From the NCBI GenBank assembly GCA_015519975.1, contig WIAL01000062.1, positions 1-52,474 on the forward strand: 52,474 nucleotides of DNA, written 5' to 3'. Below are positions 17,331 to 24,738 of the stretch, one piece after another. The translations under genes and the position numbers were made by a program. Positions within the stretch are counted from its first letter, which is position 1. Every line of letters begins with the position of its first letter. Origin of the DNA: Hydrogenothermaceae bacterium (GTDB lineage Bacteria; Aquificota; Aquificia; Aquificales; Hydrogenothermaceae). Under the pieces are notes generated by a model, which was not told the DNA's origin, did not search any database, and saw only the letters and a program-made list of their open reading frames with translations.

Positions 17331-19002
17331 AGATATTGGAGAACTACTTTTAAATAAGGAAAACAAATCTGAAATTGATATTTTACTTGAAAATCCTGAT
17401 AGTAATGGAACATACAAAGTAATCTGGGCTTTGGAGTTTGATAAGGATTTTAATTTTAAAGGAATTTCTGTTGAAGAGTTTAAAGGAGAAAAGCCTTATA
17501 TTTATTTATATAAGTATGGTTCTGCGCGAGGGGCTAACTACTCTCCAACAGGAATTGATAAATCTATTGAAACAAAATTCAATCAAAAAATCATGTTATG
17601 GTTGAAAAATCATAAAAATATCCCAGAAATTCAAAAGATTTACGAAGAACTCAGTAAAAATAAAGAAGAGATAATAAAACAGCTTAAAGAATTAGACTCA
17701 CAGACAAAAGATGGCAAAATTCTAACCCTGAAAATAGATGGGAAATATCTTTATGAAGTTGAGAACCCAGATTTCAAAAAAATCTTATTGGAAGATTATT
17801 TAGCAAAAATTAAAGAAATTTCCAAAAAAGATGCCATTTGTAGCGTTTGCGGTGAGAAAAAAGATGAAGTTTTTACAACATCTTTGATTTACAAATTTTA
17901 CACTCTTGATAAAGAATGCTATATAACATCAGGTTTTAATAAAAAAAATGCATGGAAGAACTTCCCAATATGTCAGGACTGCTTTTTAAAAATAGATTAC
18001 GGCAAAAAGTATGTTGAAAAAAATCTTAAGTTTAAATTTTACGGGAAGCAGTATTATCTAATCCCAAAACTAATTTTAAATACACAGGAAGCACTTGAAG
18101 AAATAAATGAAATCTTATCTATGGAAGCTGGGAAATTAAGTCTTACTAAAGAATCCAGAGCGATTTTAACAGATGATAAAGAAGAAATACTTGAACTTTT
18201 AAAAGACTATAAAGATGTAATCAGTTTTTATTTCTTGTTTTTGAAGAAAGACAATGCAGCTGAAAGGATACTCCTCTTAATAGAAGATGTTTTACCTTCC
18301 AGAATTCACAAAATTTTTGATGTTAAAGCCAAAGTTGATAAAGTCTTTGAACAGGACTATAACTTTGGAAGATTAGTAAAATTTCTCAACGAATTTGATA
18401 AGACACTTCTTGAAGTAGTCGATAAAATCTTTAGAGAAGGAAAAATAGATTTCAAAAGCTTATTACAAATTTTTAATAGGAAAATAAGAGATGAGTTTTT
18501 AAATGGAAACAACTTTTCCTATACAGTAAAAGACGCACTTATGAATGTCAGATTTTTAGAAGAACTTGGGTTAATAAATACAGAGGTAAAAACTATGGAA
18601 GAATCAAGATTTGAAAAAGTTTATGAAAAAGTAGGCAAATCTTTAAACACACCAGCAAAAAGGGGAATATTCTTACTTGGAGCATTAACCCAAATGCTTT
18701 TAAATATTCAAGGGCAAGAAAGAGGAAGCACTCCATTTTTCAAGAATTTAAAAGGTTTAAAAATGAATGAAGAAGATATAAAAGGATTGCTTCCAAAGGT
18801 TATAAACAAGCTGATGGAATATGAAAGATTTGATAGCGGTAAAAGAGAAACCGCAGAAGAAATTGCAAAAAATCTTCTTTCCCAAGAAAAATTTGGTTTA
18901 AGTATTGATGAAATAAACTTCTATTTTACCAGCGGAATGGCTTTATACAAAGAAGTTGCTGATGTGGTTTATAAAAATGAAGAAGAGAGTCAGACTGTCT
19001 GA
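17314..19002 (+). CDS. cas8b: Cas8b (Csh1/TM1802-like), type I-B large subunit
   Basis: The 562-residue protein matches the Cas8b/Csh1 group: an N-terminal region with YLYKYGSARGANYSPTG, and a treble-clef-like zinc site CSVCGEKK (about residue 176) paired with CQDC (about residue 220). Helical C-terminal parts include a Cas11-like helical end (LLGALTQMLLNIQGQERGSTPFFKNL). In the Cascade complex Cas8b recognises the PAM and recruits Cas3. It begins the type I-B module, directly coupled to the type III module. Its 3' end overlaps the MNT gene by 26 bases. Confidence 0.82.
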   Translation: MLTALKDIGELLLNKENKSEIDILLENPDSNGTYKVIWALEFDKDFNFKGISVEEFKGEKPYIYLYKYGSARGANYSPTGIDKSIETKFNQKIMLWLKNHKNIPEIQKIYEELSKNKEEIIKQLKELDSQTKDGKILTLKIDGKYLYEVENPDFKKILLEDYLAKIKEISKKDAICSVCGEKKDEVFTTSLIYKFYTLDKECYITSGFNKKNAWKNFPICQDCFLKIDYGKKYVEKNLKFKFYGKQYYLIPKLILNTQEALEEINEILSMEAGKLSLTKESRAILTDDKEEILELLKDYKDVISFYFLFLKKDNAAERILLLIEDVLPSRIHKIFDVKAKVDKVFEQDYNFGRLVKFLNEFDKTLLEVVDKIFREGKIDFKSLLQIFNRKIRDEFLNGNNFSYTVKDALMNVRFLEELGLINTEVKTMEESRFEKVYEKVGKSLNTPAKRGIFLLGALTQMLLNIQGQERGSTPFFKNLKGLKMNEEDIKGLLPKVINKLMEYERFDSGKRETAEEIAKNLLSQEKFGLSIDEINFYFTSGMALYKEVADVVYKNEEESQTV

Positions 19003-19282
19003 TGAAGAAATTCAAATAATAAAGGAAACAGCAAAGGAAATATTTGGCGAGAGAGCAAAGGTTTATATTTTTGGCTCAAGAGCAAACCTGAATAAAAAAG
19101 GTGGAGATATTGATATTTTTATAGAAACAGATAAAAAAACATATCTCCAAGACGAACTAAAATTTTTAGCTAAACTTGAAATAAAAGGAATAGAAAGAAA
19201 AGTTGATTTGGTAGTAAAAAATCCATATAAAAAAGAAAAAAGTATCTTTAAAGAAGCTAAAGAAAAGGGAGTTTTAATTTGA
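18977..19282 (+). CDS. MntA-like minimal nucleotidyltransferase antitoxin (pair 1)
   Basis: The 101-residue protein starts at ATG 18977 inside the end of cas8b; no strong ribosome site is visible, so coupling to cas8b is likely. The nucleotidyltransferase motif is Gly33-Ser34 ... Asp44-x-Asp46 (IFGSRANLNKKGGDIDIFIE), with a third acidic residue in KVDLVV. MntA-type proteins neutralise HEPN toxins by adding AMP to the toxin's conserved tyrosine. Its stop overlaps the TTG start of the paired HEPN gene (TTGA, 19279-19282). It is one of three such pairs placed after type I-B genes. Confidence 0.85.
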   Translation: MKKRVRLSDEEIQIIKETAKEIFGERAKVYIFGSRANLNKKGGDIDIFIETDKKTYLQDELKFLAKLEIKGIERKVDLVVKNPYKKEKSIFKEAKEKGVLI

Positions 19283-19734
19283 GCGTAATTCAGGAAAATA
19301 TTCAGATTGCAAAGCTTCATTTAGATAGATTAAAAAAAGCGTCGCAAGAAACAAAAGAAAAAAATTTGCTTGAAAATTTTGATATAGATGATTTTGAAAC
19401 GGTAAAAGTGATAGACACATTTATTTTTAGATTTATAAAGCTTCAAGACTACTTAGGACAAAAACTTTTTAGAAGATTTTTAGAAGAGATTGGTGAACTC
19501 TATGAAAATATGAGTTTTATTGATGTTTTAGATAAATTAGAAAAATTAGAAATGATTTCTTCATCAGAAGAATGGATAGAGATAAGAAGGCTTAGAAATA
19601 AATTAACATACGAATATCTTGATGAAACAGAAGAAATGAAAGAAAAAATTAAAATGGCAATGAATAAAATTCCAACTTTAGAAAAAACTATTAAAAATAT
19701 AGAGAAATATTTAAAAGAAAGAAAAATTATCTAA
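19279..19734 (+). CDS. HEPN/HepT-like toxin with altered catalytic motif (pair 1)
   Basis: The 151-residue all-helical protein starts at TTG 19279, overlapping the MNT stop. It resembles the HEPN group with FRFIKLQDYLGQKLFRRFLE, then SSEEWIEIRRLRNKLTYEY. The HEPN RNase motif is RX4HxY; here residues 106-113 read RNKLTYEY, so the histidine is replaced by Tyr111 while Arg106 and Tyr113 remain. Loss of the histidine predicts weak or no RNase activity, although the AMP-acceptor tyrosine is kept. It lies between cas8b and cas7, on the same strand. Confidence 0.8.
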   Translation: MSVIQENIQIAKLHLDRLKKASQETKEKNLLENFDIDDFETVKVIDTFIFRFIKLQDYLGQKLFRRFLEEIGELYENMSFIDVLDKLEKLEMISSSEEWIEIRRLRNKLTYEYLDETEEMKEKIKMAMNKIPTLEKTIKNIEKYLKERKII

Positions 19735-19746
19735 GAGGTGATAAAA

Positions 19747-20652
19747 ATGAGTGAAACAATCAAAAACAGAAGAGAGTATTTATTCCTTTATGATGTATCT
19801 TTCGCAAATCCCAACGGCGACCCAAATGATGAAAATAAGCCGAGAATAGATGAAGAAACAGGAAAAAACATAGTTACAGATGTTAGGCTCAAAAGAACTA
19901 TTAGAGATTATCTTAAAGACTTTGAAGGACTAGAAATATTTGTTAGAGAAATTTCAGATGAAGAAGGAAAAATTCAGGATGCAAAAGCAAGGGCAAAAGA
20001 TTTTGAAAATAATCCTGAAAAAATACTAAAAGAATGTATAGATGTTCGCCTTTTTGGTGGAACCATTCCAATTGAAACAGGAAAGAAAAAAGACAGTTCC
20101 ATTACTTATACAGGCCCTGTCCAGTTTAATATGGGACAGTCTCTTCATAGGGTAAAACTTGAATTCATAAAAGGAACAGGAGCTTTTGCTTCTAAAGAAG
20201 GACAACAACAAAAGACTTTTAGAGAAGAATGGATACTTCCTTACTCATTTATTGCCTTTCACGGAGTAGCAAACGAAAATGCAGCAAAAGATACAGGACT
20301 AACAGATGAAGATTTAGCATACCTTAGAAAAGCAATGTGGGAAGGAACAAAAAATCTGATAACCCGCTCTAAAAACGAACAAATGCCAAGGCTATTGATA
20401 GAAATTGTTTATAAAGATGGCGTTCACTCACACATAGGAGAGCTCCACAGATACATAAAAATAGAGAGCGATAAAAACGATGAAGAGCTAAGAAGTACAG
20501 ATGATTTTATTTTAAATATTGATAAGCTTTTAGAGGTTTTGGAAGAAGAAGCAGAAAAAATAGAAAAAGTTCTTTACAAAAAGGATAGGAACTTGAAATT
20601 AAGCAAAGATTTAAGTTCCGCTAAGGTTCCATTTGAAGAAATGATTTTTTAG
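19747..20652 (+). CDS. cas7: Cas7 (Csh2-like), type I-B backbone subunit
   Basis: The 301-residue protein starts at ATG 19747; GAGGTG at 19735-19740 is its ribosome site, and an in-frame GTG at 19738 lies within that site. The Cas7/Csh2 N-terminal signature is YDVSFANPNGDPNDENKPRID, followed by VTDVRLKRTIRDYL and a glycine-rich YTGPVQFNMGQSLHRV segment. It forms the helical crRNA-binding backbone of the type I-B Cascade. It is separated from cas8b by the first MNT-HEPN pair and from cas5 by the second. Forty-one AT-rich bases follow it. Confidence 0.92.
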   Translation: MSETIKNRREYLFLYDVSFANPNGDPNDENKPRIDEETGKNIVTDVRLKRTIRDYLKDFEGLEIFVREISDEEGKIQDAKARAKDFENNPEKILKECIDVRLFGGTIPIETGKKKDSSITYTGPVQFNMGQSLHRVKLEFIKGTGAFASKEGQQQKTFREEWILPYSFIAFHGVANENAAKDTGLTDEDLAYLRKAMWEGTKNLITRSKNEQMPRLLIEIVYKDGVHSHIGELHRYIKIESDKNDEELRSTDDFILNIDKLLEVLEEEAEKIEKVLYKKDRNLKLSKDLSSAKVPFEEMIF

Positions 20653-20693
20653 ATTTATTTTTTTAACAAAAATTATTAAAAGCTGAGAGAATA

Positions 20694-20987
20694 ATGAATT
20701 TACAGGAAATAAAACAAACATTAAAAGAAAGAATGCCCGAAATAAAGGAAAAATACGGTGTGAAAAATCTATACATCTTTGGTTCTTATGTCAGAGGAGA
20801 ACAAACTCCTGAAAGTGATATTGATATATTGGTAGAGTTTGAGAAAGGTAAAAAGACTTTCAGAAATTATATGGGCTTAAAATTTTATTTAGAAGAGTTA
20901 TTTGGTATAAAAGTTGATCTCGTTATAAAAGAAGCTGTAAGAAAAGAATTAAAAAAATACATCTACGCAGAGGCCGTAAATGTCTAA
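20694..20987 (+). CDS. MntA-like nucleotidyltransferase antitoxin (pair 2)
   Basis: The 97-residue protein has the canonical GSX10DXD motif: Gly30-Ser31 ... Asp42-x-Asp44 (IFGSYVRGEQTPESDIDILVEF), and a third acidic position in KVDLVIKEAVRKELKKYIY. This is the standard MntA partner of DUF86/HepT toxins, which it AMPylates. It overlaps its HEPN partner by 8 bases. It differs in sequence from the MNTs of pairs 1 and 3, so the three pairs were probably acquired separately rather than by local duplication. Confidence 0.9.
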   Translation: MNLQEIKQTLKERMPEIKEKYGVKNLYIFGSYVRGEQTPESDIDILVEFEKGKKTFRNYMGLKFYLEELFGIKVDLVIKEAVRKELKKYIYAEAVNV

Positions 20988-21324
20988 ACGAGAATATAAA
21001 CTTTTCCTAAAAGATATTGTTGAGAATATTGATTTAATAGAAGAATTTACTTCAAATATAGAGAGCGTAGAAGAATTGGAAAACAATAAATTGGTTTTAT
21101 TTGCTGTTTTAAAAGCTTTTGAAAATATAGGAGAAGCAACTAAAAATATTCCACCTGAAATAAGGGAAAAATATCCTTATTTTTGGAAAGAAATATCTGG
21201 TCTGAGAGATGTAATAGCCCATCACTACTGGGGAGTGGATGTAGAAATAATCTGGGATATCATAGAAAATGAACTTGATGAATTAAAAAATTTAACTAAA
21301 AAAATTTTGGAAAATGAACAATGA
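20980..21324 (+). CDS. HepT-like (DUF86) HEPN ribonuclease toxin (pair 2)
   Basis: The 114-residue protein is a short DUF86/HepT HEPN domain with an intact RX4HxY motif: Arg76, His81 and Tyr83 in GLRDVIAHHYWGVD. The segment AFENIGEATKNIPPEIREKYP is typical of the family. The toxin is expected to cleave tRNA or other RNA when not AMPylated. Its stop codon overlaps the cas5 start (ATGA at 21321-21324), so toxin and Cas5 are translationally coupled. That makes it hard to lose one without affecting the other. Confidence 0.9.
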   Translation: MSKREYKLFLKDIVENIDLIEEFTSNIESVEELENNKLVLFAVLKAFENIGEATKNIPPEIREKYPYFWKEISGLRDVIAHHYWGVDVEIIWDIIENELDELKNLTKKILENEQ

Positions 21325-22022
21325 AAATCTTAATCTTTGATATTTGGGGAGAATTTGGACATTTTAAGAAGTTTTACACAACATCTTCACCTTTGACCTT
21401 TTCAGTTCCACCACCAACGGCAATTTATGGAATTTTAGGAGCAATTTTAGGATTATCTAAAAATGATTATTTGAATCATATTAACGGCAGGACAACAAAA
21501 GTAGCCATACAGATTTTGAACCCGATTAAGAAAACAAGAATGACACTAAACTATATAGATACGAAAAAAGCAATAAATTTTCACTTTATAAAGAAAAGTA
21601 GTGGCAGAACACAAATAAAAACAGAGTTTCTTAAAAATCCAGCGTACAGATTGTTTATAAATATGAATAATGAAAACCTTTTCAATCAGCTCATTAAAAA
21701 AGTAAAAAACAGAGAAAATCACTACACAGTTTCTTTAGGACTTGCTAATCTACTGGCAAACTTTTCTTTTGTTGGTCTTGAAGAAGCAAAGCCTATAGAT
21801 ACTTCAAACAAAGTAGATACTGCTATACTTTCAGAAAATATTGAAGAGATAGAAGTAAAAGAAGGAAAAAAATATTTCAAAGAAAAACTTCCAATAGATA
21901 TGAACCTAGATAGAGAACCCTTGGCTTACAAAGATGTAGTTATGGAACTTAACGGCAACAGCCTTGAAGGTAGATTTAAAAATTGTTATAAAGTAAGAAA
22001 TAAAACAATTTCTTTTTTATAA
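21321..22022 (+). CDS. cas5: Cas5 (type I-B, Cas5h-like)
   Basis: The 233-residue protein has the Cas5 N-terminal signature IFDIWGEFGHFKKFYTTSSPLTFSVPPPTAIYG, with GILGAILGL, the region that binds the crRNA 5' tag in Cascade. The downstream YTVSLGLANLLANFSF segment fits the second RAMP half. It begins with ATG 21321, overlapping the HEPN stop. It is followed after two bases by the third MNT gene. Together with cas8b, cas7 and cas3 it makes a complete type I-B set, although scattered among toxin-antitoxin genes. Confidence 0.9.
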   Translation: MKILIFDIWGEFGHFKKFYTTSSPLTFSVPPPTAIYGILGAILGLSKNDYLNHINGRTTKVAIQILNPIKKTRMTLNYIDTKKAINFHFIKKSSGRTQIKTEFLKNPAYRLFINMNNENLFNQLIKKVKNRENHYTVSLGLANLLANFSFVGLEEAKPIDTSNKVDTAILSENIEEIEVKEGKKYFKEKLPIDMNLDREPLAYKDVVMELNGNSLEGRFKNCYKVRNKTISFL

Positions 22023-22024
22023 AA

Positions 22025-22360
22025 ATGAAAAAAACTAAAACTTTATCTTACAAAGATGAAAATATTTCAAAACTTTTAAAGGAAATTATAAATATTTTTA
22101 AAGAAAACATTAAAACTCCTTTTAAACTCTATCTTTTTGGCTCTTTTGCTACAGGAAAAGCAACATACTTTTCAGACATTGACATAGCATTGGAAACAAA
22201 AGGAGATTTAAATGAAAGAGAAATACGAAAATTAAGAGAAAAATTAGAGGATATACGGACTCTTAGAAAGATAGATTTTGTATATCTAACCAAAGCCTCA
22301 AAAGGTATAAGAGACACTGTAAAACAAGAAGGAATTTTGATCTATGAGTTTAAAGAATAG
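22025..22360 (+). CDS. MntA-like nucleotidyltransferase antitoxin (pair 3)
   Basis: The 111-residue protein has GSX10DXD at Gly39-Ser40 ... Asp51-x-Asp53 (LFGSFATGKATYFSDIDIAL), with a third acidic position in RKIDFVYLTKAS. The N-terminus is longer and more basic than in pairs 1 and 2. It overlaps its HEPN partner by 17 bases. The family is the HI0073-like nucleotidyltransferases that pair with HI0074-like proteins, which is exactly the type of the next gene. Confidence 0.88.
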   Translation: MKKTKTLSYKDENISKLLKEIINIFKENIKTPFKLYLFGSFATGKATYFSDIDIALETKGDLNEREIRKLREKLEDIRTLRKIDFVYLTKASKGIRDTVKQEGILIYEFKE

Positions 22361-22661
22361 ATTAAGCGAGCTTGAAAAATGTCTGAAAAAATTTGAACTG
22401 TGCTTTGAGTTAGCATGGAAAACATTAAAGGATTTCCTGACAGAGGAAGGAATTTTATGTAGGTCTCCAAAAAGCTGTTTAAAAGAAGCCTTTTCCATGG
22501 GATTGATACAGGATGAGGAAGAATGGCTTTCAATAGTAGAAGATAGAAATTTAAGTGCTCATACCTACGATGAAGCATTGGCTGAAGAATTATACGACAG
22601 ACTTCCTAATCATCTTAAAGCAATGAAAGATTTAGTAAAAACTATAAAAGATTTTAAATAA
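22344..22661 (+). CDS. HI0074-like HEPN toxin, short N-terminus (pair 3)
   Basis: The 105-residue protein shows the family core FELCFELAWKTLKDFLTEEG, then LKEAFSMGLIQDEEEWLSIVEDRNLSAHTYDE, with an intact RX4HxY motif (Arg68, His73, Tyr75). Relatives I know are longer (about 130-140 residues), with an additional N-terminal helix before the FEFCFELAWK core; here only about 16 residues precede it. It may be a compact or N-terminally shortened copy. A 139-bp gap without a gene follows it. Confidence 0.85.
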   Translation: MSLKNRLSELEKCLKKFELCFELAWKTLKDFLTEEGILCRSPKSCLKEAFSMGLIQDEEEWLSIVEDRNLSAHTYDEALAEELYDRLPNHLKAMKDLVKTIKDFK

Positions 22662-22800
22662 GGATAAAAACGGTATGTCTATGTGATAGATAGTATGTTA
22701 AAATTAAGAGAATTTATATGTAAAAGATAAAACTAAAAAGATATAAATAAATGCGTATTGTTTATAGAGGGAGAATTTTAATTGGAAGGGAATCCTAAAA

Positions 22801-23103
22801 ATGAGGAACTTTATAACTTATAAAGATAAAATTGATGTTTTATTTAATATCTATCGCTATCAAGTAGAAATGTCTAAATTTTATGATCAAAAAGCCCTTA
22901 TTGTATTATCTGTAAATGCTGGTATTATGGCAGCCACTTTATGGAAACTTTTTAAATTTATAAGTAGTTCAAATGAAGATATAGGTTTTTTTATAAAATT
23001 TTTGTTTTTATTTGAAGTAATAATATTTATAGAAACATTAATATTTACTTTTTTAGTGTTGTTCCCACAATTTTTGGATTACATAAATTTAAGGAAAGTA
23101 TAA
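22801..23103 (+). CDS. Short Pycsar-effector-like (DUF5706-like) membrane protein
   Basis: The 100-residue protein has a soluble N-terminal helix (about residues 8-28), then the motif DQKALIVLSVN (Asp29, Lys31, Ala32, Val38, Asn39) running into TM1 (31-51), and TM2 (63-88). The same D-x-K-A-x5-V-N pattern occurs in the protein at 26193-26720, and I associate it with the DUF5706/PycTM effector family. Full-length members have a cytoplasmic loop and a third TM segment after TM2; this one stops at FLDYINLRKV, three bases before the cyclase gene. It may be a minimal effector or a deletion remnant. GGAAGGGA precedes the start. Confidence 0.6.
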   Translation: MRNFITYKDKIDVLFNIYRYQVEMSKFYDQKALIVLSVNAGIMAATLWKLFKFISSSNEDIGFFIKFLFLFEVIIFIETLIFTFLVLFPQFLDYINLRKV

Positions 23104-23106
23104 ACA

Positions 23107-23934
23107 ATGTCTTCTATAAAAGAAATAGAAAGGTTGGTGGACGAATATCAGGATCTTCATAATGAAGATATAGAAACTTTTGTAGAAAATCAAAGGAAAC
23201 TTGCAAAAACAGCACTTGATATTTTTATGAAGATTGCTGAAATCTCTAACTTAAACTTAGGAACTGTGGTATTAGAGTCTACAAGATTTAAAAAAGCGAT
23301 AGAATCAATTCTAGTTGAATCATCTACGTATCAACCTCTTTCTATACCAGAATATGGGAATGTTGAAATCTCAAATACAGAAGGAACTGTAATTTTTGTT
23401 GATATTACAAAATCTACAGGCTATTTTAGAGAAGAGGAAAATTATACAGGTTTTGTTATTTTTAATGCGTATATTCTTTTAGTTAAAACTATAACCCGAT
23501 TAACTGGTGGAGAATTTTTAGAACATACTGGCGATGGAGCAATGATTTTTTATGAATACGAAGATATGATAGAAGATTATAAAAATAACCATAATAAAGA
23601 TGGTATTTGCCACTTCGGGGAATCAACTAATCCTATCTGCTTATACTTTATCGTAAGTGAACATCTCAAAAATTATGCTAAAGAAAAAGATTTATTAGGA
23701 TTTAATAGAGAACAAATTGGAAATTCCAAATATAAAGAACCTTCGTTAGTTCATATAGGTGCTGACTATGGGGAAATATTGGAAGTTAATTTAGGAGACA
23801 TGAAAAAATTAATCTCTAAAACTGTGTGGAATGCGGCAAATAGATGTAAAAATGCAGATAGAGAAGTTGAATATGAAGAAGAAATTTTTGGTGGGAAAAC
23901 TTACCATAAATTACCAATAAAAATATTGGACTAA
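23107..23934 (+). CDS. Class III nucleotide cyclase 1 (Pycsar PycC-like)
   Basis: The 275-residue soluble protein has about 85 helical N-terminal residues, then a class III cyclase catalytic domain. Metal-binding aspartates are Asp99 (VIFVDITKSTGYF) and Asp143 (EHTGDGAMIFYE). The transition-state pair Asn242 and Arg246 lies in VWNAANRCKNAD. An intact set of catalytic residues argues for activity. The substrate (UTP, CTP, ATP or GTP) cannot be read safely. Being sandwiched between an effector-like membrane protein and a second cyclase, it most resembles Pycsar, in which cCMP or cUMP triggers a membrane effector on phage infection. Confidence 0.75.
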   Translation: MSSIKEIERLVDEYQDLHNEDIETFVENQRKLAKTALDIFMKIAEISNLNLGTVVLESTRFKKAIESILVESSTYQPLSIPEYGNVEISNTEGTVIFVDITKSTGYFREEENYTGFVIFNAYILLVKTITRLTGGEFLEHTGDGAMIFYEYEDMIEDYKNNHNKDGICHFGESTNPICLYFIVSEHLKNYAKEKDLLGFNREQIGNSKYKEPSLVHIGADYGEILEVNLGDMKKLISKTVWNAANRCKNADREVEYEEEIFGGKTYHKLPIKILD

Positions 23935-23940
23935 TTTGTT

Positions 23941-24738
23941 ATGGAACTTTGGAATTTTCTTGATGAATTAAAAGAAAAATTAAACGATTTAGAAGATATT
24001 AGAACAGAAAACTACAATACTATAGAACAAGCGATAAATAATGCATATTTAGAAAAACCAACTTGGAACAAAGTTGATAATGTTGTTGCAGTTTTTGCAG
24101 ATTTGAAAAATTCAACACAGATTTCTAATAGAAAAACAAAAAGAGTCTATGCTAAGTTTTTAGAATATACAGGATATCCATTTGTAAAAATCAATGACGA
24201 ATTTAATTCTGAATTTATTGATATAAAAGGAGATGGAGGAATATCCCTTTTTTCTGGTAAATATGCAGAAGTTAGGGCTTTTTTAGCTGCCGAAACATTC
24301 AAAACATTTCAAGAAAAATATGTACGAGAAAAATTCAAAAATAAATATGGCGTAAATCTTTCATTTGGAATCGGAATTTCAAAAGGAGATTTGCTTGTAA
24401 AACGAATAGGGCGAAGGAAAGGAGATAATAATTTTTTTGTATGGGCAGGTAATGCTATCAATAATGCTGCATTGATTTCAAAAGACGTAAAACGCCTTTC
24501 TGATAAAACAGTAATAGGAATTGATGAAAGCATATATAACGTCTTAAATCAAGAAAAGTTTAGGAATTACTTAGTCTATTCTTGTGGATGTCCAAAAGGT
24601 GAAAAGGTTAAACTTTGGAAGAAACATTATGTAAAAGATGAAAGCAATTTCAAATATTACAAAATTGAAAGTGACTGGTGCGAAACACATGGAGAACAAT
24701 ACATAAATGCTGTTTTGGAGATAATCAATGAGTCTTAA
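23941..24738 (+). CDS. Class III nucleotide cyclase 2 (Pycsar PycC-like, altered active site)
   Basis: The 265-residue soluble protein is a second, clearly different cyclase. Metal aspartates are Asp54 (VVAVFADLKNSTQIS) and Asp98 (FIDIKGDGGISLFSG). The signature FVWAGNAINNAALISKDV keeps Asn174, but the position equal to the usual arginine is Leu178. A C-terminal segment (YSCGCPKGEKVKLWKKHY) carries cysteines not seen in cyclase 1. It starts 6 bases after cyclase 1, so the two could form a heterodimer or serve different effectors. Its 3' end overlaps the large membrane protein gene by 11 bases, which points to that protein as its partner. Confidence 0.72.
   Translation: MELWNFLDELKEKLNDLEDIRTENYNTIEQAINNAYLEKPTWNKVDNVVAVFADLKNSTQISNRKTKRVYAKFLEYTGYPFVKINDEFNSEFIDIKGDGGISLFSGKYAEVRAFLAAETFKTFQEKYVREKFKNKYGVNLSFGIGISKGDLLVKRIGRRKGDNNFFVWAGNAINNAALISKDVKRLSDKTVIGIDESIYNVLNQEKFRNYLVYSCGCPKGEKVKLWKKHYVKDESNFKYYKIESDWCETHGEQYINAVLEIINES

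Noticed and set aside
18977-22661. Treating the three MNT-HEPN pairs as tandem duplicates
   Set aside because: The three HEPN proteins differ in length, motif surroundings and family type (RFIKLQDYLG type, DUF86 type, HI0074 type), so duplication is not supported.
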